From Citrobacter gillenii (GTDB lineage Bacteria > Pseudomonadota > Gammaproteobacteria > Enterobacterales > Enterobacteriaceae): a DNA stretch of 64,000 bases. Positions 34,829-44,784 of this stretch are shown here, piece after piece. The notes beneath the pieces were generated by a model that was not told where the DNA came from, did not search any database, and was given only the letters and a program-made list of their open reading frames with translations. A program made the position numbers and the translations under genes. The stretch lies in the NCBI RefSeq assembly GCF_013337685.1, contig NZ_SUQN01000005.1, positions 310,001 to 374,000 of the forward strand. Direction: 5' to 3'. Each line of letters opens with the position of its first letter. Positions within the stretch are counted from its first letter, which is position 1.

Positions 34829-34849
34829 CCCGTCAAAGAGTTATTTCAT
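34829..34849 (+). promoter_or_regulatory. ChiX small-RNA pairing site (decoy) in the chbB-chbC gap
   Basis: CCCGTCAAAGAG at 34829-34840 is the exact complement of the ChiX seed CUCUUUGACGGG, and ATTTCAT just downstream extends the pairing. In E. coli and Salmonella this chb mRNA segment traps ChiX and relieves repression of the chitoporin chiP. ChiX itself is not in the window. Confidence 0.85.
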
Positions 34850-34896
34850 TAACATTCACCGCAATATTATATTGCGGTATTTAAGGGTATTTTTCT

Positions 34897-36255
34897 ATGA
34901 GTAACGCTATTGCTTCACTTGAAAAGGTACTCCTTCCTTTTGCTGTAAAAATTGGAAAGCAGCCACACGTTAATGCAATCAAAAACGGTTTTATTCGTTT
35001 AATGCCGTTAACCCTCGCAGGGGCCATGTTTGTATTAATCAATAACGTTTTCCTGAGCTTTGGGGAGGGGTCGTTTTTTTATTCAATGGGTATCCGACTT
35101 GATGCTTCGACTATTGAGAATCTCAATAGCTTAAAAGGTATCGGTGGGAACGTTTATAACGGTACGCTGGGTATCATGTCATTGATGGCGCCTTTCTTTA
35201 TCGGCATGGCGATGGCCGATGAACGCAAAGTTGACTCTCTGGCCGCAGGTTTGCTCTCCGTCGCAGCCTTTATGACCGTCACGCCTTATAGTGTGGGTGA
35301 AGCCTATGCCGTTGGTGCTAACTGGTTGGGTGGTGCGAACATTATTTCCGGTATTATTATCGGTCTTGTGGTCGCAGAAATGTTCACCTTTGTGGTCCGT
35401 CGTAATTGGGTTATCAGATTACCCGATAGTGTTCCTGCCTCGGTCTCGCGCTCCTTCTCAGCACTGATTCCTGGATTTATCATTCTCTCCATTATGGGGA
35501 TCATTGGTTGGGCACTGGCAATCTGGGGCACCAACTTCCACCAGATCATCATGGATTCTATTTCGACTCCGCTGGCGTCGCTGGGCAGCGTAGTGGGTTG
35601 GGCTTACGTGATTTTTGTTCCGCTGCTGTGGTTCTTTGGTATTCACGGTTCACTGGCGCTGACCGCGCTGGACAGCGGTATCATGACGCCTTGGGCACTG
35701 GAAAACATCGCTATCTATCAACAGTTTGGTTCCGTAGACGCAGCATTGGAAGCCGGTAAGACGTTCCACGTCTGGGCAAAACCGATGCTGGACTCCTATA
35801 TCTTCCTCGGCGGTAGCGGCGCAACCCTGGGGCTGATTATTGCTATCTTCCTGGCATCTCGTCGTCCGGATTATCGTCAGGTGGCGAAACTGGCCCTGCC
35901 GTCAGGTATCTTCCAGATTAACGAACCGATTCTGTTCGGTCTGCCAATTATCATGAACCCGGTTATGTTCATCCCGTTCATTCTGGTTCAACCGATTCTG
36001 GCCGCGATTATGCTGGCAGCCTACTACACTGGCATTATTCCACCGATTACCAATATTGCGCCGTGGACGATGCCAACCGGGTTAGGCGCGTTCTTTAACA
36101 CCAACGGTAGCGTTGCGGCTCTGCTGGTGGCACTGTTCAACCTTGGGGTCGCCACGCTGGTGTATCTGCCATTCGTCGTCGTCGCCAACAAAGCGCAGAA
36201 CGTTATTGATAAAGAAGAAAGCGAAGAAGATATCGCTAACGCATTGAAATTCTAA
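34897..36255 (+). CDS. chbC: PTS chitobiose transporter subunit IIC
   Basis: 452 residues with about ten membrane spans. It is the lactose/cellobiose-family EIIC channel: conserved [20 protein letters not shown] region ([20 protein letters not shown]) and [12 protein letters not shown]. It imports chitobiose with phosphorylation by ChbB. It lies between chbB and chbA, both encoding separate PTS proteins. Confidence 0.97.
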   Translation: MSNAIASLEKVLLPFAVKIGKQPHVNAIKNGFIRLMPLTLAGAMFVLINNVFLSFGEGSFFYSMGIRLDASTIENLNSLKGIGGNVYNGTLGIMSLMAPFFIGMAMADERKVDSLAAGLLSVAAFMTVTPYSVGEAYAVGANWLGGANIISGIIIGLVVAEMFTFVVRRNWVIRLPDSVPASVSRSFSALIPGFIILSIMGIIGWALAIWGTNFHQIIMDSISTPLASLGSVVGWAYVIFVPLLWFFGIHGSLALTALDSGIMTPWALENIAIYQQFGSVDAALEAGKTFHVWAKPMLDSYIFLGGSGATLGLIIAIFLASRRPDYRQVAKLALPSGIFQINEPILFGLPIIMNPVMFIPFILVQPILAAIMLAAYYTGIIPPITNIAPWTMPTGLGAFFNTNGSVAALLVALFNLGVATLVYLPFVVVANKAQNVIDKEESEEDIANALKF

Positions 36256-36309
36256 ATTTAATCCGGCATGGCCTTTCGGTCATGCCGGACTGAACCAGAG
36301 GAAAAGAGT

Positions 36310-36657
36310 ATGTTGGATATCGAAAATATCGTGGATACATCGTCAGAAGCTGAAGAGCTTGAAGAAGTGGTGATGGGGCTTATCATCAATTCGGGGCAGG
36401 CGCGTAGCCTGGCCTATGGCGCACTCAAGATGGCCAAACAGGGCGATTTTGAGGCGGCGAAGGCCATGATGGAACAGTCTCGTATGGCGCTGAACGAAGC
36501 GCACCTCGTACAAACGAAACTGATTGAAGGCGATCAGGGCGAAGGTAAAATGAAAGTGAGCCTGGTTCTGGTTCACGCACAGGATCACCTGATGACGTCG
36601 ATGCTGGCACGCGAGCTGGTGACGGAACTGATTGAGCTTCACGAGAAGCTGAAATAG
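36310..36657 (+). CDS. chbA: PTS chitobiose transporter subunit IIA
   Basis: 115 residues from the ATG at 36310; upstream codons lack family similarity. The phosphorylated His89 is in [19 protein letters not shown]. The three-helix lactose-type IIA also has [15 protein letters not shown]. It takes phosphate from HPr and passes it to ChbB Cys10. The acidic N-terminal segment ([17 protein letters not shown]) is typical. Confidence 0.96.
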   Translation: MLDIENIVDTSSEAEELEEVVMGLIINSGQARSLAYGALKMAKQGDFEAAKAMMEQSRMALNEAHLVQTKLIEGDQGEGKMKVSLVLVHAQDHLMTSMLARELVTELIELHEKLK

Positions 36658-36670
36658 CGAGGAGTGCATG

Positions 36671-37510
36671 ATGCAATTACAGATTAACGCACCGGAAATC
36701 AAAACCGTTTACGAGCAGCAGTTGTTTAATGGCAAAAATTTCCATGTGTTTATCTATAACAAAACTGAAAGTATCAGTGGACTGCATCAGCACGATTACT
36801 ATGAATTTACGCTGGTATTAACCGGTCGCTATTATCAGGAAATCAACGGTAAACGTGTGCTGCTGGAACGTGGTGACTTTGTTTTTATCCCCCTGGGATC
36901 GCATCACCAAAGTTTCTATGATTTCGGCGCCACGCGGATCCTTAACGTCGGTATCAGTAAGCGTTTTTTTGAACAGCACTATCATCCTTTATTGCCGTTT
37001 TGTTTTGTTGCATCGCAGGTGTATCGGGCGAATAACTCCTTTCTCACCTATATCGAAACGGTCATTGCATCACTGAACTTTCGCGAGAGCGGGCTGGATG
37101 AATTTGTCGAAGTGGTCACCTTCTACATTATTAATCGACTCCGGCATCACCGTGAAGAACAAGTGTTGGATGACATTCCACAATGGCTGAGAGCGACCGT
37201 GGAAACGATGCACGACAAACGTCAGTTTAGCGAAAATGCGCTGGAAAACATGGTCCAGCTGTCGGCAAAATCTCAGGAATATCTGACTCGTGCCACCCAG
37301 CGTTATTACAGTAAAACACCGATGCAGATTATTAATGAAATCCGCATTAACTTTGCTAAAAAACAGCTGGAAATGACCAACTATTCGGTCACGGATATTG
37401 CTTATGAGTCCGGTTATAGCAGCCCAAGCCTGTTTATTAAAACGTTTAAAAAACTGACGTCGTTTACGCCCAATAGCTACCGGAAGAAGTTAACTGAGTT
37501 TAATCAGTAG
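36671..37510 (+). CDS. chbR: AraC-family regulator ChbR
   Basis: 280 residues. The N-terminal part is a cupin-like sensing domain ([19 protein letters not shown]). The C-terminal 100 residues hold two helix-turn-helix units, with [20 protein letters not shown] as the second. ChbR represses or, with NagC relief and inducer, activates the chb operon that encodes it. It lies 13 bases after chbA. The ATG at 36671 follows GCGAGGAG; a second ATG 3 bases before is possible. Confidence 0.95.
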   Translation: MQLQINAPEIKTVYEQQLFNGKNFHVFIYNKTESISGLHQHDYYEFTLVLTGRYYQEINGKRVLLERGDFVFIPLGSHHQSFYDFGATRILNVGISKRFFEQHYHPLLPFCFVASQVYRANNSFLTYIETVIASLNFRESGLDEFVEVVTFYIINRLRHHREEQVLDDIPQWLRATVETMHDKRQFSENALENMVQLSAKSQEYLTRATQRYYSKTPMQIINEIRINFAKKQLEMTNYSVTDIAYESGYSSPSLFIKTFKKLTSFTPNSYRKKLTEFNQ

Positions 37511-37633
37511 CTATTATTTGCCAATAACCCATTTTTATAGCTTGCCCAAAATAGCGTCGGGACAGCCACGCTATATCTGACAAACGGGTTGAGCATAATA
37601 CACGTCAGTGTTTTGACACTGAAGGGAGAAAGT

Positions 37634-38989
37634 ATGAGCCAGAAATTAAAAGTCGTCACTATCGGTGGCGGGAGCAGCTACACCCCTGAATTACTTGAAG
37701 GCTTTATTAAGCGTTATCATGAGTTACCGGTGTCTGAATTGTGGTTGGTTGATGTCGACGGCGGTAAAGAGAAGCTGGATATTATTTTCGACCTGTGCCA
37801 ACGCATGATCGACAAAGCTGGCGTGCCGATGAAGCTGTATAAAACACTGGATCGTCGCGAAGCGCTGAAAGACGCTGACTTTGTGACCACGCAGCTGCGC
37901 GTTGGACAACTTAAAGCCCGTGAGCAGGACGAGCGAATCCCGCTGAGCCACGGTTACCTGGGCCAGGAGACAAACGGCGCGGGCGGCCTGTTTAAAGGTT
38001 TGCGGACTATTCCTGTTATTTTTGACATCGTGAAAGATGTCGAAGAACTGTGCCCGAATGCGTGGGTGATTAACTTTACTAACCCGGCCGGAATGGTCAC
38101 TGAAGCCGTCTATCGGCATACGAATTTTAAGAAATTCATCGGGGTATGCAATATTCCGATCGGCATGAAAATGTTTATTACCGACGTGCTGGCGTTAAAA
38201 GAGAGCGATGATTTATCTATCGATCTGTTTGGCCTGAACCATATGGTGTTTATTAAAGATGTGCTGGTCAACGGCGAGTCACGTTTTGACGAACTGCTCG
38301 ACGGCGTGGCCTCGGGGCAGTTAAAAGCGTCCACCGTGAAGAACATTTTCGACCTGCCGTTTAGCGAAGGATTGATTCGCTCGCTGAAACTGCTGCCGTG
38401 CTCGTATTTGCTTTACTACTTCAAGCCAAAAGAGATGCTGGCGATTGAAATGGGTGAATACTATAAGGGCGGTGCACGCGCGCAGGTTGTGCAAAAAGTG
38501 GAGAAACAACTTTTTGAGCTGTATAAAAATCCTGAACTGAATGTGAAACCGAAGGAGCTTGAGCAGCGCGGTGGGGCGTATTACTCCGATGCGGCGTGTG
38601 AGGTGATCAACGCCATCTACAACGACAAGCAGACCGAGCACTATGTCAACATTCCTCACCATGGTCATGTAGACAACATTCCTGCGGACTGGGCTGTTGA
38701 GATGACCTGTACGCTGGGGCGCAATGGTGCGACCCCGCATCCACGGATCACGCATTTTGATGAGAAAGTGCTTGGTCTTATCTATACCATTAAAGGTTTT
38801 GAGGTGGCGGCGAGTAATGCGGCGCTGAGCGGTGAATTTAATGATGTGCTGCTGGCGTTAAATCTGAGCCCACTGGTGCATTCTGACCGTGATGCCGAAA
38901 TTCTGGCGCGGGAACTGATCCTTGCCCATGAAAAATGGCTGCCAAACTTTGCCGGGTGCATCGAAACGCTCAAAAGCGAACAACACTGA
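37634..38989 (+). CDS. chbF: Monoacetylchitobiose-6-phosphate hydrolase (GH4)
   Basis: 451 residues. It is a glycoside hydrolase family 4 enzyme, which needs NAD+ and a divalent metal: Rossmann start VVTIGGGSSYTPELLEGF, metal Cys in GVCNIPIGMK and His in LFGLNHMVF. It splits the phosphorylated disaccharide after ChbG removes one acetyl group. The start at 37634 has GAAGGGAG upstream. It is 124 bases after chbR. Confidence 0.96.
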   Translation: MSQKLKVVTIGGGSSYTPELLEGFIKRYHELPVSELWLVDVDGGKEKLDIIFDLCQRMIDKAGVPMKLYKTLDRREALKDADFVTTQLRVGQLKAREQDERIPLSHGYLGQETNGAGGLFKGLRTIPVIFDIVKDVEELCPNAWVINFTNPAGMVTEAVYRHTNFKKFIGVCNIPIGMKMFITDVLALKESDDLSIDLFGLNHMVFIKDVLVNGESRFDELLDGVASGQLKASTVKNIFDLPFSEGLIRSLKLLPCSYLLYYFKPKEMLAIEMGEYYKGGARAQVVQKVEKQLFELYKNPELNVKPKELEQRGGAYYSDAACEVINAIYNDKQTEHYVNIPHHGHVDNIPADWAVEMTCTLGRNGATPHPRITHFDEKVLGLIYTIKGFEVAASNAALSGEFNDVLLALNLSPLVHSDRDAEILARELILAHEKWLPNFAGCIETLKSEQH

Positions 38990-39001
38990 TAGAGGTCGGC
39001 T

Positions 39002-39760
39002 ATGGAACGCGTACTGATTGTGAATGCGGATGATTTTGGCCTGAGCAAAGGGCAAAACTACGGCATTATTGACGCTTGTCGCCATGGTGTTGTCACCTCG
39101 ACAACGGCGCTGGTCAACGGCGAGGCCATTGAGCATGCGGTGCAGTTGAGTCGTGAGCTTCCTGAACTGGCTGTTGGCATGCACTTTGTGCTGACGCTGG
39201 GGAAACCGCTGACGGCAATGCCAGGGCTGACCCGCGACGGACTGCTGGGGAAATGGATCTGGCAGATGGCCGAGGAGGACACCTTGCCGCTGGATGAAAT
39301 TTCGCACGAGCTGACCGCACAATATCAGCGTTTCATCGACCTGTTTGGCCGGGAGCCGACGCATCTGGATAGCCATCATCATGTGCATATGTTCCCGCAG
39401 ATTTTCCCTGTAGTGGCCAATTTTGCGGCCCAACACGGTATTGCGTTACGCATCGATCGTCAGACGGTGTTTGAGGCTACTGACTTACCTGCTGCGTTGC
39501 GCACGTCGCAGGGATTTAGCAGCGAGTTTTACGGCGAGGCGATTTCCGAAGAGCTGTTTTTGCAGGTGCTAGACGCCTCTGCAGACAGGGGCGAGTCCTC
39601 GCTGGAAGTGATGTGCCACCCGGCCTTTGTCGATAATATCATTCGACAAAGCGCCTACTGTTACCCCCGCTTAACTGAACTTGATGTGCTGACGTCTCCG
39701 GTATTGAAATATGCTATTGCGGAGCGCGGTTATCGTCTCGGCAGTTTTCTGAACGTGTAA
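39002..39760 (+). CDS. chbG: Chitooligosaccharide deacetylase
   Basis: 252 residues of the YdjC family. It removes one acetyl group from chitobiose-6-phosphate and chitotriose-6-phosphate, making the true ChbR inducer and ChbF substrate. Active-site residues are visible: [11 protein letters not shown] with the Asp pair, and [10 protein letters not shown] with metal-binding His. AGAGGT precedes the ATG. It closes the chb operon; an intrinsic terminator follows immediately. Confidence 0.95.
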   Translation: MERVLIVNADDFGLSKGQNYGIIDACRHGVVTSTTALVNGEAIEHAVQLSRELPELAVGMHFVLTLGKPLTAMPGLTRDGLLGKWIWQMAEEDTLPLDEISHELTAQYQRFIDLFGREPTHLDSHHHVHMFPQIFPVVANFAAQHGIALRIDRQTVFEATDLPAALRTSQGFSSEFYGEAISEELFLQVLDASADRGESSLEVMCHPAFVDNIIRQSAYCYPRLTELDVLTSPVLKYAIAERGYRLGSFLNV

Positions 39761-39771
39761 TTCCTGAGTTT

Positions 39772-39798
39772 GCGGCGCGTCAATGCGCCGCTTTTTTT
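39772..39798 (+). terminator. chb operon terminator, overlapping the katE stop
   Basis: GCGGCGC, a short loop and GCGCCGC followed by seven T residues, 12 bases after the chbG stop. The T run merges with the katE stop codon on the other strand. Confidence 0.9.
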
Positions 39799-42055
39799 AG
39801 GCCGGAATGGTGTCGACTTTTCCGCTGCGAGACCAGACACGGTGCGCGGTCATGAGTGCCAGCAAAGTATCCATAAACTGCGCATCTGCGCTGTCCGCTT
39901 CTACAATCCCTTCTTCACCCTGATTGCTAACCTTCAGCACGGCTTTCAACTGACGCGCATCGCCTGCCAGCGCAATGGGTTTCAAATGTTTGTATGCTTC
40001 CAGTAAGTAGTAACGGGTATCGCCGCGCATGTCGATATCCGCAATATTGCCGCAAGGCACAATGACCGCATCCACGGTCAGTGATGGCGAACCGGCAAAG
40101 GTACCGGCGATGTTCAGCACCGAGCCATCGTCGGCAACCACGTTCCCCATCCGCGAATAGAGCAATTTTGCATGCACACCGCGGGACTGGAGAGCTTGCA
40201 TGATGGTGAGCATATCGGCCGATTTGACCTCGTCATTCAGCAAAATGGCCACTATCCGGCCTTTGATATCGCCTTGTGCCCCTGCGTACAAACTGAGTGA
40301 TGGGGCTTCAGTTAACCCGTTGACGTCCGCAGGTGGGGCGATTTGCTGCTGTTCGTCGGTTAGTTCAAAACCGAGGTTGTCGGCAACAGATTGTGCAAGG
40401 GTGGTATCAATGTGCGCCAGTTGTTCAACCACTCTCTCGCGGATATACGGGCGGGTGACTTTGCTCAGTTCAAAACTGAATCCGCCAACAATATGCTGCT
40501 GCTCAATAGGCGTCTGACTTAGCCAGAACAGGCGAGGGTGCGCATAGTATTCGCCGAAAGAGGGGCTTCTTTCACGTATCTTACTGCCTTCAATACGTTC
40601 CTGATATGATTCAAAACCCCCGCGTTTAGGGCCAGGTGGCGTTTCGCGCGGCCAGTTATCATTGATCGAGTTTGGTTCGTAGTTGGCCGGGTTGGTATCA
40701 ATATCCATGCGATGCATGCCGTCGCGCTGGAAATTGTGATACGGGCAGGTCGGGCGGTTAATCGGAATTTCATGAAAGTTAGGTCCGCCCAGACGGCTGA
40801 TCTGCGTGTCGGTATATGAAAACAGTCGGCCCTGTAGCAGCGGATCGTTGGTGAAATCAATACCGGGGACGATGTGTCCTGGATGAAATGCTACCTGCTC
40901 GTTTTCGGCAAAGAAATTATCCGGGTTACGGTTAAGCACCATTTTTCCGACGCGCTGAACCGGAACCAATTCCTCGGGGATCAACTTTGTTGGGTCGAGC
41001 AGATCAAAATCGAATTTAAACTCGTCCTCTTCCGCAATCAGTTGCAGTCCCAACTCATATTCCGGGTAATCACCGGCTTCGATGGCCTCCCACAGATCGC
41101 GACGGTGGAAGTCAGGGTCTCGACCGGTAAGTTTTTGCGCTTCATCCCAAACCAGAGAGGCTTTGCCTGCCAGGGGTTTCCAGTGGAAGCGTACAAAGGT
41201 GGCTTTGCCTTGCGCGTTAATCAGTCGAAACGTGTGGATGCCAAAGCCTTCCATCGTGCGATAGCTGCGAGGGATCCCACGGTCTGACATGGCCCACATC
41301 ACGTTATGCAGTGTTTCTGGCTGTAAAGAGACGTAATCCCAGAAGGTATCATGCGCGCTTTGTCCCTGTGGAATAGCCCAGTGCGGCTCTGGTTTAACCG
41401 CGTGGACGAAGTCCGGGAATTTATGGGCGTCCTGGATAAAAAACACCGGTGTATTATTTCCTACCAGGTCAAATATCCCCTCTTCGGTATAAAACTTTGT
41501 GGCAAATCCGCGAATATCCCGGACCGTGTCTGCTGAACCGGCGCCGCCCTGGACGGTGGAGAAACGCACAAAAACCGGGGTTATCTTATTTGCCTCGCAC
41601 AGGAAGTCGACTTTGGTGACGGCACTTAAATCGGCATAGGACTGAAAGTAACCATGCGCGGCGGAGCCACGAGCATGAACGATTCGTTCCGGAATGCGTT
41701 CATGATCAAAATGGGTAATCTTCTCACGCAGGATAAAATCCTCGAGCAGCGTCGGCCCACGGTTTCCGGCGCGTAATGAGTTTTGATCGTCTGCAATGCG
41801 GACACCCTGATTGGTGGTCAGGGCAAAATCTTCACTGCCTTTACGAAAAGGCTCCAGTGAGTTGAGTTTGTCATTAACGGTGTCGGGGGCCTTTGCACTA
41901 CCAGGGGCAGTGGGCTGCATGCCCGGCGGTGTGGGTTTGGCGTCGGGTTTGTGCGAGCCGTCTGCGGGGGCCAGGGAATCTAGCCCTGGTCTGGATTCGC
42001 TGGCATCATGAACCGGTGCCGGGTGATTGAGTGGATGCTTGTCATTCTGCGACAT
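39797..42055 (-). CDS. katE: Catalase HPII (large-subunit, heme d)
   Basis: 752 residues from the ATG at 42055; upstream starts to 42109 have no family support. It splits hydrogen peroxide in stationary phase. The catalytic His127 is in [12 protein letters not shown] and Asn200 in [10 protein letters not shown]; the heme ligand Tyr is in [10 protein letters not shown]. The long N-terminal arm and the C-terminal DJ-1/PfpI-like domain (about 600-752) mark the large-subunit class. E. coli katE is sigma-S dependent. It is convergent with chbG. Confidence 0.97.
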   Translation of the reverse strand: MSQNDKHPLNHPAPVHDASESRPGLDSLAPADGSHKPDAKPTPPGMQPTAPGSAKAPDTVNDKLNSLEPFRKGSEDFALTTNQGVRIADDQNSLRAGNRGPTLLEDFILREKITHFDHERIPERIVHARGSAAHGYFQSYADLSAVTKVDFLCEANKITPVFVRFSTVQGGAGSADTVRDIRGFATKFYTEEGIFDLVGNNTPVFFIQDAHKFPDFVHAVKPEPHWAIPQGQSAHDTFWDYVSLQPETLHNVMWAMSDRGIPRSYRTMEGFGIHTFRLINAQGKATFVRFHWKPLAGKASLVWDEAQKLTGRDPDFHRRDLWEAIEAGDYPEYELGLQLIAEEDEFKFDFDLLDPTKLIPEELVPVQRVGKMVLNRNPDNFFAENEQVAFHPGHIVPGIDFTNDPLLQGRLFSYTDTQISRLGGPNFHEIPINRPTCPYHNFQRDGMHRMDIDTNPANYEPNSINDNWPRETPPGPKRGGFESYQERIEGSKIRERSPSFGEYYAHPRLFWLSQTPIEQQHIVGGFSFELSKVTRPYIRERVVEQLAHIDTTLAQSVADNLGFELTDEQQQIAPPADVNGLTEAPSLSLYAGAQGDIKGRIVAILLNDEVKSADMLTIMQALQSRGVHAKLLYSRMGNVVADDGSVLNIAGTFAGSPSLTVDAVIVPCGNIADIDMRGDTRYYLLEAYKHLKPIALAGDARQLKAVLKVSNQGEEGIVEADSADAQFMDTLLALMTAHRVWSRSGKVDTIPA

Positions 42056-42164
42056 GAACTCGTCTCCTGTTTTCATTGCTGAAAGGGTCGTTGTTGCTGT
42101 CAAAAACATTAACTATAGACCACGCATCCAGGTGAGCCGGGATCCGTTGAAGGGGAATACTGTA

Positions 42165-42236
42165 ATGAACAAGGCAAACAGCGCACGCAAGGCAGGACGT
42201 CAGGGCGCAAAATCGGCTAAGATAGCGTTTTTCTGA
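42165..42236 (+). CDS. Possible 23-residue basic peptide before cedA
   Basis: ATG at 42165 with GAAGGGGA about 9 bases upstream starts a 23-codon frame, MNKANSARKAGRQGAKSAKI followed by AFF. It has seven Lys/Arg and no acidic residue. It lies between the divergent katE start and cedA, 34 bases before cedA. I recognise no family. It may be a small protein, a cedA leader, or chance. Confidence 0.3.
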   Translation: MNKANSARKAGRQGAKSAKIAFF

Positions 42237-42270
42237 TTTTTAGAATTTGTCTTTAGTGAAGCAACTGATT

Positions 42271-42510
42271 ATGAAACCTCTTCGCCAACAAAATCGCAAG
42301 GTTATCAGCTACGTTCCGCGTGTGGAGCCCGCGCCACCAGAGCATGCGATAAAAATGGATGCGTTTCGTGACGTATGGATACTGCGCGGAAAATATGTCG
42401 CTTTTGTCTTAATAGGAGAGGCGTTTCAACGTTCGCCTGCGTTTACGGTTCCGGAGTCGGCGCAACGCTGGGCAAACCAGGTCCGTCAGGAAAACGAACT
42501 GAGCGATTAA
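42271..42510 (+). CDS. cedA: Cell division modulator CedA
   Basis: 79 residues from the ATG at 42271, matching E. coli CedA nearly throughout (RQQNRKVISYVPRVEP, AFTVPESAQRWANQ). CedA restores division in cells inhibited by over-initiation (dnaAcos) and binds RNA polymerase and DNA. The longer frame from 42247 has no support. It has a weak ribosome site of its own. A strong bidirectional terminator separates it from convergent tcyP. Confidence 0.93.
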   Translation: MKPLRQQNRKVISYVPRVEPAPPEHAIKMDAFRDVWILRGKYVAFVLIGEAFQRSPAFTVPESAQRWANQVRQENELSD

Positions 42511-42517
42511 TGGGATA

Positions 42518-42557
42518 TAAAAAAACCGCCGGAGCATGATACTCCGGCGGTTTTTTA
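42518..42557. terminator. Bidirectional terminator between cedA and tcyP
   Basis: AACCGCCGGAG and CTCCGGCGGTT pair around a short loop, with A and T runs on either side, so it can work in both directions. Confidence 0.92.
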
Positions 42558-42574
42558 CGCTTCAGGAAACCGGT

Positions 42575-43966
42575 TTAACGGTGTGCCAGTTCGGCGTTAT
42601 CGTCACTGTCCAGAATCGTTTTGTCGGTTTGCTTCAGCCACTGACTGGTGAGCGTACCGGCAGTCATGGAGCCACTGACGTTCAACGCAGTACGACCCAT
42701 ATCGATCAGCGGTTCTACGGAGATCAGTAGAGCGACCAGCGTAACCGGCAGGCCCATCGCCGGCAGCACGATCAGTGCGGCAAACGTTGCACCCCCACCC
42801 ACACCCGCGACTCCGGCGGAGCTAACGGTCACAATACCGACCAGCGTTGCAATCCACATTGGGTCGAGCGGGTTAATCCCCACAGTCGGCGCAACCATCA
42901 CTGCCAGCATTGCCGGGTACAGCCCCGCACAACCGTTTTGACCAATCGTGGCGCCAAAAGAGGCGGCAAAGCTGGCAATTGACTCAGGCACACCCAGACG
43001 ACGGGTTTGCGCTTCCACATTCAGCGGAATAGACGCAGCGCTGGAGCGGCTGGTGAAGGCAAACGTCAGTACCGGCCAGACTTTACGGAAGTACTTCAGC
43101 GGGCTCACGCCGTTAATACCCAGCAGAATACCGTGTACCACGAACATGATGCCCAGACCGAGGTACGAAGCCACCACGAAGCTGCCCAGCTTAATAATGT
43201 CCTGCAGGTTGGAGCCGGCAACCACTTTGGTCATCAACGCCAGAACACCGTACGGCGTCAGCTGCATCACCAGACGAACCAGCTTCATCACCCAGCTTTG
43301 CAGGGTATCAATAGCGGTTAATACGCGTTCGCCTTTCGGGGCATCATCTTTCAGCAGTTTCAGGGCCGCGACACCAAGGAATGCGGCGAAGATAACAACG
43401 CTGATAATGGAGGTTGGGTTAGCGCCAGTGAGATCGGCAAACGGGTTTTTCGGGATAAACGACAGCACCAGCTGCGGCACGCTCAGGTCGGCAACTTTAC
43501 CCACGTAGTTGGTTTCGATGGCGTTCAGACGGGCGGTTTCAGCACCACCCTGTACCAGTCCATCCGCCGTCAGGCCGAACAGGTTAGTGACCAGTACCCC
43601 AACTAACGCGGCGATAAGTGTTGTAAACAGCAACGTCCCGATGGTCAGGAAGCTGATTTTCCCCAGCTGAGAGGCGTTGTGCAGACGCGCAACGGCGCTG
43701 AGGATAGAGGCAAATACCAGCGGCATGACGATCATTTGCAGAAGTTGAACATAGCCGTTGCCGACAATGTTGAACCACTGTACAGAATCTTTCAGTACCT
43801 GGCTGTCTGAGCCGTAAATCGTATGCAGAGCAAGGCCAAATACCACGCCCATAACCAGACCAACCAGTACTTTTTTGGCCAGACTCCACTGTTTGTGACG
43901 GGCTTGCGCCAGCACGAACAGCAGTACAACGAACACGATAATGTTCGCGATTAATGGAAAGTTCAT
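42575..43966 (-). CDS. tcyP: L-cystine symporter TcyP
   Basis: 463 residues, dicarboxylate/amino acid:cation symporter family. It is the CysB-controlled sodium- or proton-linked cystine importer formerly called YdjN. Family sequences include [16 protein letters not shown] (the serine-rich re-entrant loop), [19 protein letters not shown] and [18 protein letters not shown]. Eight membrane spans and two re-entrant loops are expected. It is monocistronic, ending at the shared terminator with cedA. Confidence 0.95.
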   Translation of the reverse strand: MNFPLIANIIVFVVLLFVLAQARHKQWSLAKKVLVGLVMGVVFGLALHTIYGSDSQVLKDSVQWFNIVGNGYVQLLQMIVMPLVFASILSAVARLHNASQLGKISFLTIGTLLFTTLIAALVGVLVTNLFGLTADGLVQGGAETARLNAIETNYVGKVADLSVPQLVLSFIPKNPFADLTGANPTSIISVVIFAAFLGVAALKLLKDDAPKGERVLTAIDTLQSWVMKLVRLVMQLTPYGVLALMTKVVAGSNLQDIIKLGSFVVASYLGLGIMFVVHGILLGINGVSPLKYFRKVWPVLTFAFTSRSSAASIPLNVEAQTRRLGVPESIASFAASFGATIGQNGCAGLYPAMLAVMVAPTVGINPLDPMWIATLVGIVTVSSAGVAGVGGGATFAALIVLPAMGLPVTLVALLISVEPLIDMGRTALNVSGSMTAGTLTSQWLKQTDKTILDSDDNAELAHR

Positions 43967-44101
43967 CCCCGTTCTCCTGATCTTTTTTTATGTATCACCG
44001 AACTACAGTGATTCTGTTGGCGCAAGATTAGCAGAACTGTGACTTGCCTCTTATATTCAAATGGAATTGTTTATGCCAAAAATGACATTTTGGCCGATTT
44101 C

Positions 44102-44689
44102 TTAATCAGCCTGGTGTTTTATAAAACGATTAAACTGCATTTGTAGCGTATTAATCATTTGCGATGACCAGCGTACTGCACTGTTTTCAGGCAAAGTTTG
44201 TGGCATCCAGATAGCCCAGGCAAACAGCGCCATGCATAAAAAACGCTCCAGCTGGTTGCCTTTTTGCGGTACGAGGATCGGCAGGCGAAAGCGCCAGCGG
44301 CAGGGCCACAGCAGAGGAACGCCGGCTGGGGTCAGCATATCGGCCAGAATATGACTAAGGTAGCCGAGCACCATCCCCTGTAAGGCATCCGCCGGGATTA
44401 TCCAGGTCTCGGGTACTTTCAAATAGAACGTCGCCAGCAAGGCAAACACCGCCAGCAGGCTATGCGTAAACCCGCGATGGCCAAATGCCCGGGCTATGGG
44501 CTTTGAGACCCACTTCAGACGCTGCCCCAGCAACGATTTGGGATGATCGATATCGGGCAGCAGGCAGGTCAAGATAGCTGAAGGAACAATATGCCACCAG
44601 TCACCCTGCGCGAGAACGGGCGTCAGTTCGGCATTCTTGGCAAATACCGCACAGGCAATAGAAAAAAGAAGGTGGCCTTCCGCCGTCAT
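44102..44689 (-). CDS. ydjM: SOS-regulated inner-membrane metal-dependent hydrolase-like protein YdjM
   Basis: 195 residues from the ATG at 44689. It belongs to the LexA-binding, metal-dependent hydrolase (DUF457) group of small membrane proteins: LLPDIDHPKS, GHRGFTHSLLA and SHILADMLTPAGVPLLWP carry the His/Asp pattern. Its physiological activity is unknown. A LexA-type box starts 17 bases upstream. The gene is transcribed away from the kduD-like neighbour, which lies upstream of it on the same strand. Confidence 0.93.
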   Translation of the reverse strand: MTAEGHLLFSIACAVFAKNAELTPVLAQGDWWHIVPSAILTCLLPDIDHPKSLLGQRLKWVSKPIARAFGHRGFTHSLLAVFALLATFYLKVPETWIIPADALQGMVLGYLSHILADMLTPAGVPLLWPCRWRFRLPILVPQKGNQLERFLCMALFAWAIWMPQTLPENSAVRWSSQMINTLQMQFNRFIKHQAD

Positions 44690-44705
44690 GATAAAACCCA
44701 ATGAA

Positions 44706-44721
44706 CTGTCAATTCATACAG
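44706..44721 (-). promoter_or_regulatory. LexA-type SOS box upstream of ydjM
   Basis: CTG-N10-CAG (plus-strand CTGTCAATTCATACAG) lies 17 bases before the ydjM start. A second half-box, CTGTATA, occurs about 20 bases further upstream without a proper partner. E. coli ydjM is a known SOS gene. Confidence 0.83.
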
Positions 44722-44784
44722 TATAGGGGTTTTATACAGTAGGCGAAAGAGGTGACGTTGTAACCCTTTGTCACAAATAGGCGA

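Noticed and set aside
44720..44742. Second full LexA box before ydjM
   Set aside because: CTGTATA is present, but the second half reads CTA rather than CAG at the right spacing, so it is only a half site.
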